A DNA stretch of 64,000 nucleotides from Purpureocillium takamizusanense (Eukaryota; Ascomycota; Sordariomycetes; Hypocreales; Ophiocordycipitaceae). Under the pieces are notes generated by a model. The model was given only the letters and a program-made list of their open reading frames with translations, was not told where the DNA came from and did not search any database. The position numbers and the translations under genes are program-made. The stretch covers positions 1,302,001 to 1,366,000 of the forward strand of contig NC_063075.1 in the NCBI RefSeq assembly GCF_022605165.1. Direction: 5' to 3'. Below, one piece after another: positions 1 to 10,719 of the stretch (within the stretch, counting starts at the first letter, position 1; every line of letters starts with the position of its first letter).

Positions 1-1171
1 TTGCTCGCCGTCGATGTTTACAGTGAGGAACTTTTCCGTGTCCGTGTGGATGCCGCCGCTTGTGACCTGTTGCTCGTCTTCCGGAGTCAACGGCTGGCCG
101 TCCTTGACAACAAGCGGAGCCTGCTGCTTGCTTTCAAGCTCAGACGAGTCCGGCGTCTTCTTAGTTTGGCCGTTGGATCTCTTCTTTGCCTCCTCGCGTA
201 GCATGTCGACATCGTCGTTGTTTGGCGGCGGCCACGCCCGCGAGGGCTTATGATGGAATCCTGCCTGGGGGATATAATCGAGCGGAGCATCGCCCGCGAC
301 GCTGGGAAACGAGTGCGTCAGGTCGACCCACGGGCTGATGAGGATGCCCCCCGCGGGGAGAGGGATCCCCTGGTTCCGCAGCACACACAGCAGCGACATG
401 ACCATGCCGCCGCCTGCCGAGTCTCCGGCCAGCACAATCGTGCTCGGGTCCTGCGTCTGCAGCAGATGGAGGTACGCGGCCAAACAGTCCTGCAGACCGC
501 AGGGAAACGGAAACTGCGGCGCCAGCCGGTACTTTGGGGCAAAGACGCGGGCCTTGAGCTTCCGCGCGTGCCGCTGCATCTGGTAGCGATGCTCGTCGAC
601 GCTGCCAAAGAAGTAGGCGCCGCCGTGCACGTACATGATGACGCGCCGGCCCGGGTCGCCGTTCTTCTTGCGCTCGCTGGCGTCGGAGCGCATCTCGATC
701 CATTCGGCCTGCAGAGGCGACTTGGGCTTCCTCCAGTGCCACCACTCCTTGCCACCGACGTGGCGGATGCCGTCGGGCCCTAGCTCCTCGCGCAGCAGGT
801 CGGCGGCGCGCAAGAGCGTCTCGTCAGGGACCGTGGCATCGTCGACCTTGACCCATTGCGGGTGCGGCACCCACTGAGCCGTAAAGGCCTGCAGCTCCTC
901 TACGGTGTGGCGCGAAGCATAGTCGAGGAACGAGCGGATCAGGTGCAGGCCTTCATCGTACGACAGATGAGCCGTCGGCCGCTGCTTGAGCGGCCCTCGG
1001 TTGAGATACTGCAGGCGCAACGGTCAATTGAGTTGACTCGACAATTGGACGGGACGCAGCACAGCAATGGATCATTGTTGGACATGCCGGGGCACGTACG
1101 TGTGAGAACAGCGTGGACACGACGGTGGGCGTGACGGCCAGAGAGACCGTCGTGGTGTTGAGCTTGGTCAT
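1..1171 (-). CDS. alpha/beta hydrolase fold-3 esterase/lipase-like protein, 3' end cut by window
   Basis: Two exons on the minus strand: 1171-1100 (24 codons from ATG) and 1008 to the window edge; the 91-bp intron 1099-1009 has GTACGT and CTGCAG ends. At least 360 residues are present and the stop lies outside. The oxyanion motif HGGAYFFGS falls near residue 151 and the nucleophile elbow GDSAGGG near residue 217, the order seen in the hormone-sensitive-lipase (fold-3) branch of serine hydrolases. ISPWVDL follows, also typical of that branch. A polar, charged tail after about residue 280 may be a fungal extension. The substrate cannot be told; a carboxylic ester is the family expectation. There is no signal peptide, although the first 24 residues are fairly apolar. 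It is divergent from the TSR2 gene, with 578 bp between starts. Confidence 0.85.
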
Positions 1172-1749
1172 TGCGGCGGCGGCGTCGTCGAGGAGGGTGT
1201 TTGGTCAGGCAGCATACTTCGTACTCAGGGCGGGATGCTTCTCGTTCGAGGACGGGACTAGGATTGAGTTCAAGAGTTCTCCTGAGCAGTTGGCATTAGG
1301 TTGGGACTCGATCCCCAGACCAGGGGTCTCGCCAATTCATGATGTCATTTCGCGGAATCCGAGGACGGCGTTGCGCTCGCCCACGCACCTGAAGCCGCAT
1401 GAGACCAGGGCTCTCCATCTCGCCAATCAATGCATCCCTGCTGCAACGCCCGCCGCCCACAGCGATACCTTCCTTTCAGTACCTGATGCATGTGGCCGGC
1501 CCACCGTATCGGCCATGCCGGCTTGTCGTTGGCTCCCGCACGCCGCCGCGGATCGACTGGCGTTGGTCGGTGCAGTCCTACCCAATGGGGTTCTATCCAC
1601 TATTAGTTACTGGAGCCACTGAATTTCCTTGCCGGGGGCTTCACTGCCTGGCATCCATCCAGTACGGAAACCACCAAAATTTTTGTCCAGCAGCCATCGC
1701 ATGCCCCTCCAGCCTACCAACCCCACCATCAGCTAGACAACGCACGAAG
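1172..1749. other. divergent intergenic region, hydrolase / TSR2
   Basis: A 578-bp spacer between two divergent starts, so it should hold both promoters. I see no clear TATA box. It carries one copy of the 9-mer TACTTCGTA at 1215-1223, discussed as a dispersed motif. Nothing here looks coding. Confidence 0.6.
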
Positions 1750-2464
1750 ATGGCCTCGTCTACGCAACCGGCGCAGCTGCCACCGGCAAGTACGTCAGCT
1801 CCTTGGCCCTTTCCCTCTGACGATAGCGACCAATTCAGATACTGACACCGTCTCTCTCTCTCTCTCTCTCCTCCTCACAGGCACTCGCCAGTCCAACTTT
1901 GAGCAGGGCGTCGCCTACGCCCTCCACCTCTGGCCAGCCCTGACCCTCGCCGTGCAAAACAACTGGGGGGGTCCCGACTCCGCCGACAAGCGAGACTGGT
2001 TCGCGGGCGCTGTCGTCGAGCTGTTCCCCGAGTTCACCGATGCGCCGCCGGCAGGCCAGGCGGCCACCAAGTCCAGCGCGGCTGACGAGCCTGACATGGA
2101 AGACGTCGAGACGGTGCTGCTGCAGGTCATGATTGACGAGTTCGAGGTCAACGTGGACGACGACTCTGGTGCCGAGATTGCCAGCCACATCATCAAGGCG
2201 CGGTCGCAGTGCGCTATCGGACAATTCGACGAGGTGAATGCGCTGAGGGAAAGATTCACAAACCTCAAGGGCAAGAGGGTGGACCAGATGTTCAGAGAGG
2301 CCCAAGATGCGGACCAGGACACCGACTGGGAGTCCGACGACTCGGGTGATGACGACGACGTGGACATGGACGATGCACCTGCCGTGGCATCGGCGCCCAA
2401 GGAGAAGCCCGAGCCGCAAGTAGACGAGGATGGCTTCACAATGGTCACGAAAAAGAAGAGGTAG
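1750..2464 (+). CDS. tsr2: pre-rRNA-processing protein TSR2
   Basis: Exons 1750-1789 and 1881-2464 encode 207 residues. The intron 1790-1880 starts GTACGTCAG and ends in a long TC tract before CACAG. After a short N-terminus the TSR2 domain begins at SNFEQGVAYALHLWPALT and includes the hallmark NNWGG followed by a conserved WFAG. A central stretch (LLQVMIDEFEVNVDDDSGAE) is the second conserved block. The C-terminal third is acidic (DDDDVDMDD) and ends in a basic KKKR. In yeast TSR2 is an escort for ribosomal protein eS26 and acts in 20S pre-rRNA maturation; the same role is inferred here. The length fits the family. Its 3' end lies 190 bp from the convergent BSD gene. Confidence 0.93.
1851..1870 (+). 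repeat. (TC)10 microsatellite forming the polypyrimidine tract of TSR2 intron 1
   Basis: A pure TC dinucleotide run directly upstream of the CTCCTCACAG acceptor. It serves as an unusually long polypyrimidine tract. Confidence 0.9.
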
Positions 2465-2654
2465 ATGGCGTACAAAATAATAGATCCTGGGCGTGCGCCT
2501 CGCGGGCTGACGGCGCCGCCCCTTGTTGATACCCAACCCCAAGACACAGACACTTCCTTCCCGTTAAGCGGCATCGTTCAGCCAGAGCAAGTAAACCAAA
2601 CGCCGAGCTACCCATGTGAAACGCGCCTCCCAAAATTACTCGCCACGACAGCAT

Positions 2655-3956
2655 TCACTCCCAGTCGTCATCGCTGTCATCGTCCTTCCTGGCTTCCTTG
2701 GGACTATTTGGAGCCTGGCTCGTCTTGCCTGATGCAGCGCCAACGACGTCGTAACTCGCTTCGCTATCCGCTTGAGACTTTTCGTCGTTCGACTTTCGTG
2801 ATTCGGCTGGCTTGAGCAGGCCCTCCGCCTTGGGCTGGAGGGTAGTGGAAGAGGTGGCCGATATTGCTCGTTTCATGGGAGCGTCCTTGCCGAGGTCGGT
2901 CTCGTCGTCGGAATCGCCCCATCCAACATCCTCCTCGGCTTCCGCCGCTGGGAGTGTGTCAGCTACATTTATGTGTATGAAAATCTCACTTTACGCACCC
3001 TTGAGGAGATCTCTCCGTCGCGACTCGGCCGTTTCAATGCCATGACGCAAGAAGTAATATCTCTTCCAAAAGTCGGGGTAGGAAACCTGGTCCGGTACCA
3101 GCTTCTCCATCGTGGTCCGCAACTCAGGATACTTGGCCAGGTCGGTGCTGATGTCGTCCGTCTTGCTATCGATATCAAAGTCCTTCACAAACGCTTCGTA
3201 TTCAGCGCCTGATGGATCCTTGGCAAAGCCTTCGACTGCCGTGTGGATCACATGAAGCTGCGCGTCAAAGCGCGACGTGTGGATCACGCGCTTGCCTTGC
3301 GCATCGCGACTCTCAAACAATACGGTGCTGCCTTGCTCAGACTCATCTGGCGGCGCAACGCTGATGGCATCGCGGAGGAAATCGCGGACGTTGCTGCCGA
3401 ACCGGAGAAGCGCTTCATCGGCAGCGTCCTCCGCCTTTTGAAGATCTTTGATTCGCTTGGCAGCCTCTGCCCTAAGTCGTGAGAGGACGGTCTCCGATTC
3501 ATGTGCGACGTCCTCGGACGGGCCGGCCCTTGTCTTGGTCGGGGTAGCCTGGTTGTCTTCGCCGTCCTTGGGAGCTTCGCCTGGCGCCGAGGTGTTGATG
3601 GAGAGCGCTCGTGTCCGGCTCATAATCGATTCGCGCAAGTCGGTGAAACCCTTGGTCGCATCTTCCGATACTTCGGCGAGCTCTTTCTGAGCCTGCGTAT
3701 AAACCGACTCGCCCTGTGCACGTCAGACGTGGGGAAAGCTCGTATCACCAGAGCTAGCTACCTGTTTGACGACGTTGCCGAAGAAGCCACCAATTTTCAT
3801 GCCCCATGCGCTGGACGAGATGGCCTTGTAGGCATCTTGGATGTCAGTCTCCAGTGATGATGACTGCTGCTCCCGGTCTTGCTTGGGGGCCACGGCAGAG
3901 TCGTTTGGTTCTTGGGCTGACGCGGTCTCTGGGATGTACGCGTAGGCGAGATCCAT
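2655..3956 (-). CDS. BSD-domain protein
   Basis: Three exons (3956-3762, 3713-2999, 2947-2655) encode 400 residues. The introns are short: 48 bp (3761-3714) and 51 bp (2998-2948), with GTAGCT and GTGCGT donors. An N-terminal region (residues 40-65, SSAWGMKIGGFFGNVVKQ) resembles the amphipathic start of SYAP1-like BSD proteins. A coiled-coil-like block follows (RLRAEAAKRIKDLQKAEDAA). The BSD domain sits around residues 200-300, with its signature aromatic pair in YPDFWKRYYF. The tail is acidic and ends in DDDSDDDWE. BSD domains occur in TFIIH p62 and in synapse-associated SYAP1 proteins; this architecture is closer to the SYAP1 group, whose molecular role is unclear. The start is the first ATG of the frame, near a 2.2-kb spacer shared with grg-1. 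Confidence 0.85.
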
Positions 3957-6138
3957 TGCTCCGGAGCCGAGCGTCGGCCGCGGCAGTGGTATCTAGGTGG
4001 TTTATGAATGCCAGTCAGACGCAGGAGTGTCTCGGCGCAGGATCCAGCTCCAGGCCGCGAAGTGCTTGCACTGACGAGAGCTCCCAAGTCCTACCCGCAT
4101 TCGTCCGCCTCCTGAGCTGCACTGGGCGCTGAGAGCCGGTGGGGCGCGCACTGACCACGGTGTCGCTCACGTGATCCGGAGTCGCGACGTCATTTCGCGG
4201 CTGCCGAAATCATCGCCTCCTGACGCATGCCGTCCAATTCATCACCCAAAAAAAAAAAACTTCCGGGCACGGCGCGAACGCGGCTTGATTTAGCTGGAGC
4301 TATGCTTGCGATACTTTGTAAAAGTGGTATGGTATTGGACTGGCAATGGGCACATGTCACATATCCTGAGCCGTCCGCAAAAAGCGACTTGGTCGAACCT
4401 GAGGACACTGGGCTCGACGATCACATTCCCGCACCGCGCGATTTGCGGCTCTTTGAACTCAGGAATTCCCCGGAATCCCCTGTAAACAATACTGGCGATT
4501 GAAATGTGTGGCTCAACTTAAACTTACTACCTACATAATCCTTACTTTACAGTAGTTGGAAGGTACGTTTGGTCGACGAAAGCCCTCCACCTTGGCCCTG
4601 CAAGGCACCGTCTGGGCGATCCCGACTGTCAAATCGGTTCCTCGGGACACTAGCGGCCAGGGTCTTGCAAAGGGCGAGCACAGACAACGGCGACTTGGCC
4701 ACGGGCTGCCCGGCCAAAGGGCCGAACACTCGTCCCGGGCTACTCGCTATTCATCATGGGTCAAAGGAGTTGTCGGGGATGACCAGTCGCCGATGGCCCT
4801 GACATGTGAAGCTTGCATTCCAAGGTCAAGTCAAGCTTGCAATTCGCTCATGCGTCTCGATGAGGGACGCTGAGGTGCAGCCATGCTCATCGGGTGCCTG
4901 ACCGCCGAGAACGAATCACCGCGAGGCGTCCATCAGCCCGTCCTGACCCAGCGCCTATTCGGACTAGCTCTGCCAAGTCTGGGGGGAATCAGGCCACATG
5001 CGAGTCTCAACGTTACGGGAACGAGACTCAACGAACTACGAAGCGATGTCCATCGCGCCCGCCTCTGAGACGTGCCGAGCACTGCTAGAGAGACCATCAT
5101 CAAGTCCAGAACGTTCCGAGTCCACTTGGGGCGGCCCGCGATGCGCAGTCGGGGGATCCATTACTTGGGCAAACCCGGTTCGGGTTGTCACTGGTACCAT
5201 AGAGTTGGATAGGTGACTATGCAACCTAAGCGCAGGCGCGAAGCTCTCAGGTGAGCTGATAATGTATAGCAGTCGATTGGGCACATGTCCGTCGGTAGGC
5301 GTCGATCGAACATGTCAACTTTTCGAAGGGACCACACTACCTCCTCGCGGGCACGATGGAAGTCAAGCCCGAAAGCAGGCGCGCATCATCTCGAGCGGTC
5401 ATGGGTCTCAACATAAACGGGGCTCACGGCACGTAGCAACCCCGCGATGTAAAACATTGAACGACGAGCAAACTAGTTGGATGTCACAAGAGAAGCCATG
5501 TCGTCATCACGCATCCACTGCCAACGGGACGTTGAGGCCCACGATCCGTGGTACGTAGTCGCGACAGCATCTCAGCACACCAAGGCCTTCGTGCAGATGT
5601 CCACCCGGTACGGTTTCAACCGGGGCAAGCCACGGCAAGAGGAGCCCCGGCAGGTGAAGTTTATTTGCGGCGCACGGGGCGCTGCAGGCTCGCCGGTACT
5701 GTCAAAGGGCCAGTCGGAAATCGTTGGCGACTGTTGAGACCGGCGACCGGAGCCGCCAATGTCGTCATCGTGGTGGTTCGGAGAACCCCTGCACGGCCAC
5801 CGAGCCCCACCTGAGCCACCTCCAGTGGCCGCGGGGTCGGGCGGTGACGTAGGTTTGCCTCTCCCTTTGCGCGATGCGCAGTGTGGCGCTCAAGACAAGG
5901 ACGACGACTTCACGTGGGACCACTTGGGCTTGGGGCCTGCCCCTTGTGGCTGGGATGCCTCCTGTCGCGATGGAGTGTGCCATTCCACGATCTCGATCTC
6001 GTCTATATAAAGATCCGACTCTCCCACGTTCAAGACTTGATCTCACCTCATTACCATCATCCTCATCTTCATCACAACAACTACAATACACTCAAACACA
6101 CTTCAAGACCTTCCAGTCTACTCAACCACACGTTCACA
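3957..6138. other. 2.2-kb divergent spacer upstream of BSD gene and grg-1
   Basis: No convincing coding sequence: the open frames are short, overlap on both strands and match no family I know. It holds the BSD promoter on the left and a large upstream region for grg-1 on the right. CCCCT stress-element-like pentamers lie at 5786-5790 and 5940-5944, and a TATA box at 6004-6011. A run of ten or more A occurs near 4250. Confidence 0.5.
6004..6011 (+). promoter_or_regulatory. TATA box of grg-1
   Basis: TATATAAA lies about 130 bp upstream of the grg-1 ATG and is followed by a CA/TC-rich leader. It is one of the few good TATA boxes in this window, fitting a strongly inducible gene. Confidence 0.7.
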
Positions 6139-6417
6139 ATGGAGAGTGCCAAGCAGGCCATCAACTACGTCTCTGAGACCATCCAGGGCGCCGCCTCTGG
6201 TGCCAGCAAGGAGGCCAACAAGGAGGTCGCCAAGGACAGCAACGTCAACGTCGGCACTCGGTAAGAGACGGACCCCGCGAGAAACAATGTCGAGAAGTGA
6301 AGCCCGTTCTAATATCTTCACAGCCTGTCTGCCGCCAAGGACGCCGTTGGCGACAAGGTCGACCAGACCACCCACGAGAACAAGGCTGAGGCCCACAAGC
6401 AGTACGCCAAGGCCTAA
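6139..6417 (+). CDS. grg1: glucose-repressible / clock-controlled protein (GRG-1/CCG-1 family)
   Basis: Two exons, 6139-6260 and 6324-6417, encode 71 residues; the 63-bp intron has GTAAGA and CTTCACAG ends. The product matches the Neurospora GRG-1/CCG-1 family almost throughout: FVSETVQGA-like start (here YVSETIQGAASGASKEANK), then EVAKDSNVNVGTRL and a charged end with AHKQYAKA. These are small, hydrophilic, heat-soluble proteins, strongly induced on carbon starvation and by the circadian clock in Neurospora. Their biochemical role is unknown. The length equals that of relatives, and the intron position in GTR|L is consistent with a conserved frame. The good TATA box and a long upstream region suggest tight transcriptional control. 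Confidence 0.93.
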
Positions 6418-8856
6418 GTGCCATACTACGTCGAAGCCAGCGATTAGGCATGGAGTTTGGCGATCGGAAACGGTCCAAGACCGCGGTCGGATCCGTCACA
6501 TGTATACCCTAGATATTATCACAAATTAATGGAAGTGTAAAACACATCCCATGAAATGGTGTGATGTGGTGCGCGACGCCAGCCAAATTTTGCCAAACGA
6601 TCATGAGCCATGTATAGAGTCAATGATGTTCTGTCGCCGAATTGTTGCACAGCATTCGCCATTGTTGCCATCAGACTGCTTTTATTTGGCAGGGTTGAGA
6701 GCCTCTAACTGTGCCAAGTTGGAGAAATATGGATAGAGGCGTCTCCTCGACTAGTACAACCAAGCTGTCAAATCGATTCTTGGTGGTTCGCCAGGTTGGG
6801 GTCGATTGTCCAATGGCGCCATGACGGTCCCTGGCAGGCACAAATTTTGGCCACTCAACATCCGAAGTAGCATACTTGGTAGCTTGCGACAGTTTGCGCA
6901 TCACCAGATATTGAAAGAAGCCCATGTGCGGCTGTACGTTGCCTCATGGCTAAGCCACAACCACCAGATCGCCGCGCTACGAATCGGCAAAGTCGCCATG
7001 GCAAAGAGGCCATTTTGTCTGCATCGCAGGTAGAGAGTGGCGAGCATCAAGTGTTTCGTTATAGAAACGCGCGGATACTCAGGGGAGACACCAGGGGCGC
7101 GCACTTGGTATAACTCAGCTTGCAGCCCTGTCGATAAGGCTGTCCAACAACTCGTGCCATTGCGCCCACGCTGTCACAGGCGGAAACCCGGAGGCGAGGT
7201 CCGCGATGCAGAGGTGGCGGGAAGATTCAGGCGGGGCATGGCTTCGGCGATAACGCGGCGCTATCATGAGATATGTATCGCGCTGCGACGCGGCCACGCC
7301 GAGTGACTTGCGGCAGTTAACGGCGCTTGTGGAATGGGAACCTGCCACCTTGCCCCAAAACGCTGGCTTGGCTCGCTCGGCCTTTGCCACGAGCCCACGA
7401 CGAATTATGCCGGCTTACGGGCGGACGCGGGTAGGCGAGAGGGCGCAGCACGCACCCCGTCAGCGGAGAGGAGCGAGGATTCGAGTGCTGACAAGATGGC
7501 AAAGATGGAGAGCACCGAGGCGATGAGAAGGGTATCTGCGCGGCAGCTCTTGCGACCGAAGACGAGCTGGGCTGGGGTGGCTTCCAATCGCCACCGCCAG
7601 GGACGGTTCCAACAAGGAGCCGACAACAGACGGGACCGGCAACAAACGGGTCGGCAAAGACGGGCAGGGACCCGGCGTGGGCGCACGGGTGTTTTAAGAG
7701 GCTCGCGTCCCGGGCCTGTTGGACGGCTCAGTGCGTTTGATGGCCGCCCCGTACTGTGCTGTGTTCGATGCGGTGCAGACGGCACCCATCTGCAGCCCTG
7801 TACGTTGGGTAGCAGGTCTCGACCCCCTCGAGTCATCCACTCTAGCCGCACCGGGCCCGCCGAGTGCCCTTGGCCGGAGCCTCTGCGACCAATGGCGGAG
7901 CGGCTCTGTGCGCTCCCTCGCTGGCAGATGCCTGAGCAGGCGCTGGGCCGTGGGGGCCTCCCTCCGCTGGGCACTTCCACTGGGCGCGCTTCTGTCCTGG
8001 CATCCTGGCAGTGGAGGGTGAAGACGGGTACTGAGGTACTTGATCGAGGCAGGGAAGGTAGGCAAGGCATGAGGTACTAACGTACCCACCTACCCACAGG
8101 CGCACGCCGCCCAGATCCTGCGACCGTTGCGTTGCGCCGCTCCATGTGCGGCATCCAATGCACTGTGTCTGCCCCGCCGTCCCAGGCTCTTCGCCTTTTT
8201 ACAGCTTACAAATGCACCTTTCGCTCTCATGCCATCGCCATCCTCCCTTCCCGCCCGCTGTGTCCCCCGCCGCCACAGGCGATCTGACTGCTGAAACCGT
8301 AACTTTCATCTGGCTCCTTGACAGACAACCCTTGGAACCGGCGGCGGAACCGACTAGAAGCTGTCCTTTCTCATTTCTTCGTGACTCAGGCACCAACTTT
8401 TCTTCCTCCTGCAACGTCTCGCCTCTCCAGCCCCGGCAAGGTAGACTGCTCGCTGGCCAAGGACCCTGAAGTGCGTCAGCGCCCCCGTCGCCTCCTCCTC
8501 CCCAACCCCGTCCTCGCCCCCCCGGGTCAACCATCGCGTTCCTGTCAACGCTTGACGCCGTCTGGCTTTCGGAGCTGTCCCTTGATTTTATTGCTGCCGC
8601 TTCACCCGAGCATCAGACGTTCGTCTGTTCGTCGGCTTAGGCGACGTGACAAACCACCAGCATTCCTCGTCCCACCCTTCACGGACCACCCGCCACCGTT
8701 GTCGTTGGCGCCCTGCCGTGACGACATTGCCACTTCACCATTCTCGCGCTGCGCCTCGACATTTCGTTACTGTCCCTTCCTGCGCGACCCTCTTGACTGC
8801 CATCTGGACTGCCTCTACTATTTGGCCTCTTCCGCCTCCCACGCCAGCTCGCACAC
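6418..8856. other. 2.4-kb spacer: grg-1 3' end and AP-1 promoter/leader
   Basis: No supportable gene. The open frame 7334-8080 is GC-rich, has an equally long open frame on the other strand and resembles nothing. The last 700 bp (8150-8856) are pyrimidine-rich and look like a long AP-1 leader. It contains short upstream ATG frames, for instance from 8158, which could act as uORFs if transcribed. Confidence 0.5.
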
Positions 8857-10719
8857 ATGGCTTCGACGGGCGATGGAGGTGGCTCGCTGCCGCCAAACTT
8901 CTTCCTGACCCCGCACCAGCAGAACCTGCTCTTTGCTGCCCTCAACGCCAACAATCCGCAAAAGCCGGCCCCAGCGGCCTCAAATGGTCTCTCGCTGTCC
9001 CCTAACTCCTTCAAAGGCTCCCCAATGCAAAATCTGGATACTAGCGGCTTCCAGGAGAGCCCCTACCTGGACAACTATGATTACGACTTTGGCGACTCGA
9101 GCTTCGACTTTTCCTTTGCGGGCGGCGACCAGCCTCAGATGATTGGGGACGTGCCCGGCACCGCCGGGACTGATTCAACCGAGAACGAGTCCAACGAGAA
9201 GAGAAGCCATCCGGACGATGAGGAGGGTGATACTAGTCCGGGCAACGATTCCAAGCGTCGCGAGAGCAACGACAAGGCTCCCAAGAAGCCCGGCCGAAAG
9301 CCGCTCACATCCGAGCCTACTTCAGTAAGTCCAGTCGTAGCAGACAACCTTTGGTCTCGTCCCACTCCTAACGTTTCGGCGTCACAGAAGCGCAAGGCTC
9401 AAAACCGAGCGGCGCAGCGCGCATTCAGGGAGCGCAAGGAAAAGCACCTCAAGGACCTCGAGACCAAGGTGGAGGAGCTGGAGAAGGCATCGGAAGAGGC
9501 AAACCACGAGAACTCCAAGCTCCGAGCGCAGGTGGACCGCATCACGTCTGAGCTCAACCAGTACAAGCAGCGGCTCGCCGTCATGTCCAACGTCAAGCAG
9601 CCGGTACCCCGCGAGAAGGTGCCCTTTGGAAGCGCAGCTCTCAACAACTTGAGTGATGTCAGCTTCCAGTTTGAGTTCCCCAAGTTCGGCGCCCTCCCGG
9701 GTCCTCCTGTCGCCAAACGACAAACGCAGCCGTCGCAGCCAATCAGCCCGCCACAGGACGGACAGACGGCTAGCCCCGCCCGCAGCCAGAGCAACGATAG
9801 CAGGTCGCCGCAGTCGGCTCAACAGTCAATGCATGACGAACTTGCCAATTTCTCTGGCATCTTCACCCCCTCCATGACCAGCTCGCACCGGACGGGCTCA
9901 AGAGCGAGCCTGGAGTCGGCACATCTCAGCTTCGGCGGGGGCGGGGGTGGCGCCACGAGCTCTCCTTCGGCCTCATCCAACTCGAACGCTGGGCCGAGCT
10001 CATCATGTGGCACGTCCCCAGAGCCGTCAAATCAGTCTCCGATGGGCTTCAAGCCTTTGGAGACGCTGACCACTATTGGCGAGGAGCAGCAGGCCGCGTC
10101 CACTACGAGTGGCGACCAGCCATTTGCTCAGTTTGCCAACGTGGACATCGGAAGCCCTAGCTTTGACTGGCTTGCCAACCAGAATGGCGGCCACTTCGAC
10201 CCTCAGCTATTCGGTGACTACCGCGAGCCGCAGGACAACATCCTGGCTAACCCCAACCTCGATGACTTCTTCAGCGACGCTTTCAACGCAGACTTCTTCA
10301 CGCCGTACAACATGCCTGCGACGACCAAGACGGCACCGAAGAAGAACCTCATTGACGAGATCGATGCCCAGCAGAACTCGCTGGACGATGAGCCCCCAAA
10401 GAGCAACATGAACTGCAATCAGATTTGGTACGACAGCTTGCCGGTAGATGTTGACCCGACTAGGCCACTGACACGCAGTGACAGGGAGAAATTGCAGGAC
10501 TGCCCCAAGGCCCAGAGTGGCGAGTTTGACTTGGACGGGCTCTGCTCGGAGCTCACCAAGAAGGCCAAGTGCTCGGGCAGCGGCCCGGTGGTGGGCGAAA
10601 AGGACTTCGACACCATTCTCAGGAAGTACATGGGCAAAGACGTATCCACCGACTGCGTCGCCAACACCCTGGGTATTTCCGTCAAGCAGGAACAACCCAA
10701 CGGGGTTTCCATGCCGTGA
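8857..10719 (+). CDS. yap1: AP-1-like bZIP transcription factor (Yap1/NapA type)
   Basis: Exons 8857-9324 and 9388-10719 encode 599 residues. The intron 9325-9387 (GTAAGTCC...CACAG) is 63 nt with no in-frame stop, so retention would add 21 residues. The basic region (KRKAQNRAAQRAFRERKEKH, from residue 157) and leucine zipper are of the Yap/Pap1 class, with the diagnostic NRAAQRAFRERK. The N-terminal KRR and PGRKP stretches probably form a nuclear localisation signal. The C-terminal cysteine-rich domain holds cysteines in NMNCNQ, QDCPK, GLCSELTKKAKC and STDCVA; in yeast Yap1 this region overlaps the export signal and senses peroxide. The mid-protein CRD region shows one cysteine only (SCGTSPEPSNQSP). 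Its expected role is induction of thioredoxin, glutathione and efflux genes under oxidative stress. Confidence 0.95.
   Translation: MASTGDGGGSLPPNFFLTPHQQNLLFAALNANNPQKPAPAASNGLSLSPNSFKGSPMQNLDTSGFQESPYLDNYDYDFGDSSFDFSFAGGDQPQMIGDVPGTAGTDSTENESNEKRSHPDDEEGDTSPGNDSKRRESNDKAPKKPGRKPLTSEPTSVSPVVADNLWSRPTPNVSASQKRKAQNRAAQRAFRERKEKHLKDLETKVEELEKASEEANHENSKLRAQVDRITSELNQYKQRLAVMSNVKQPVPREKVPFGSAALNNLSDVSFQFEFPKFGALPGPPVAKRQTQPSQPISPPQDGQTASPARSQSNDSRSPQSAQQSMHDELANFSGIFTPSMTSSHRTGSRASLESAHLSFGGGGGGATSSPSASSNSNAGPSSSCGTSPEPSNQSPMGFKPLETLTTIGEEQQAASTTSGDQPFAQFANVDIGSPSFDWLANQNGGHFDPQLFGDYREPQDNILANPNLDDFFSDAFNADFFTPYNMPATTKTAPKKNLIDEIDAQQNSLDDEPPKSNMNCNQIWYDSLPVDVDPTRPLTRSDREKLQDCPKAQSGEFDLDGLCSELTKKAKCSGSGPVVGEKDFDTILRKYMGKDVSTDCVANTLGISVKQEQPNGVSMP

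Noticed and set aside
7334..8080. 248-codon plus-strand frame before yap1
   Set aside because: Both strands are open here, there is no recognisable motif, and composition looks random.
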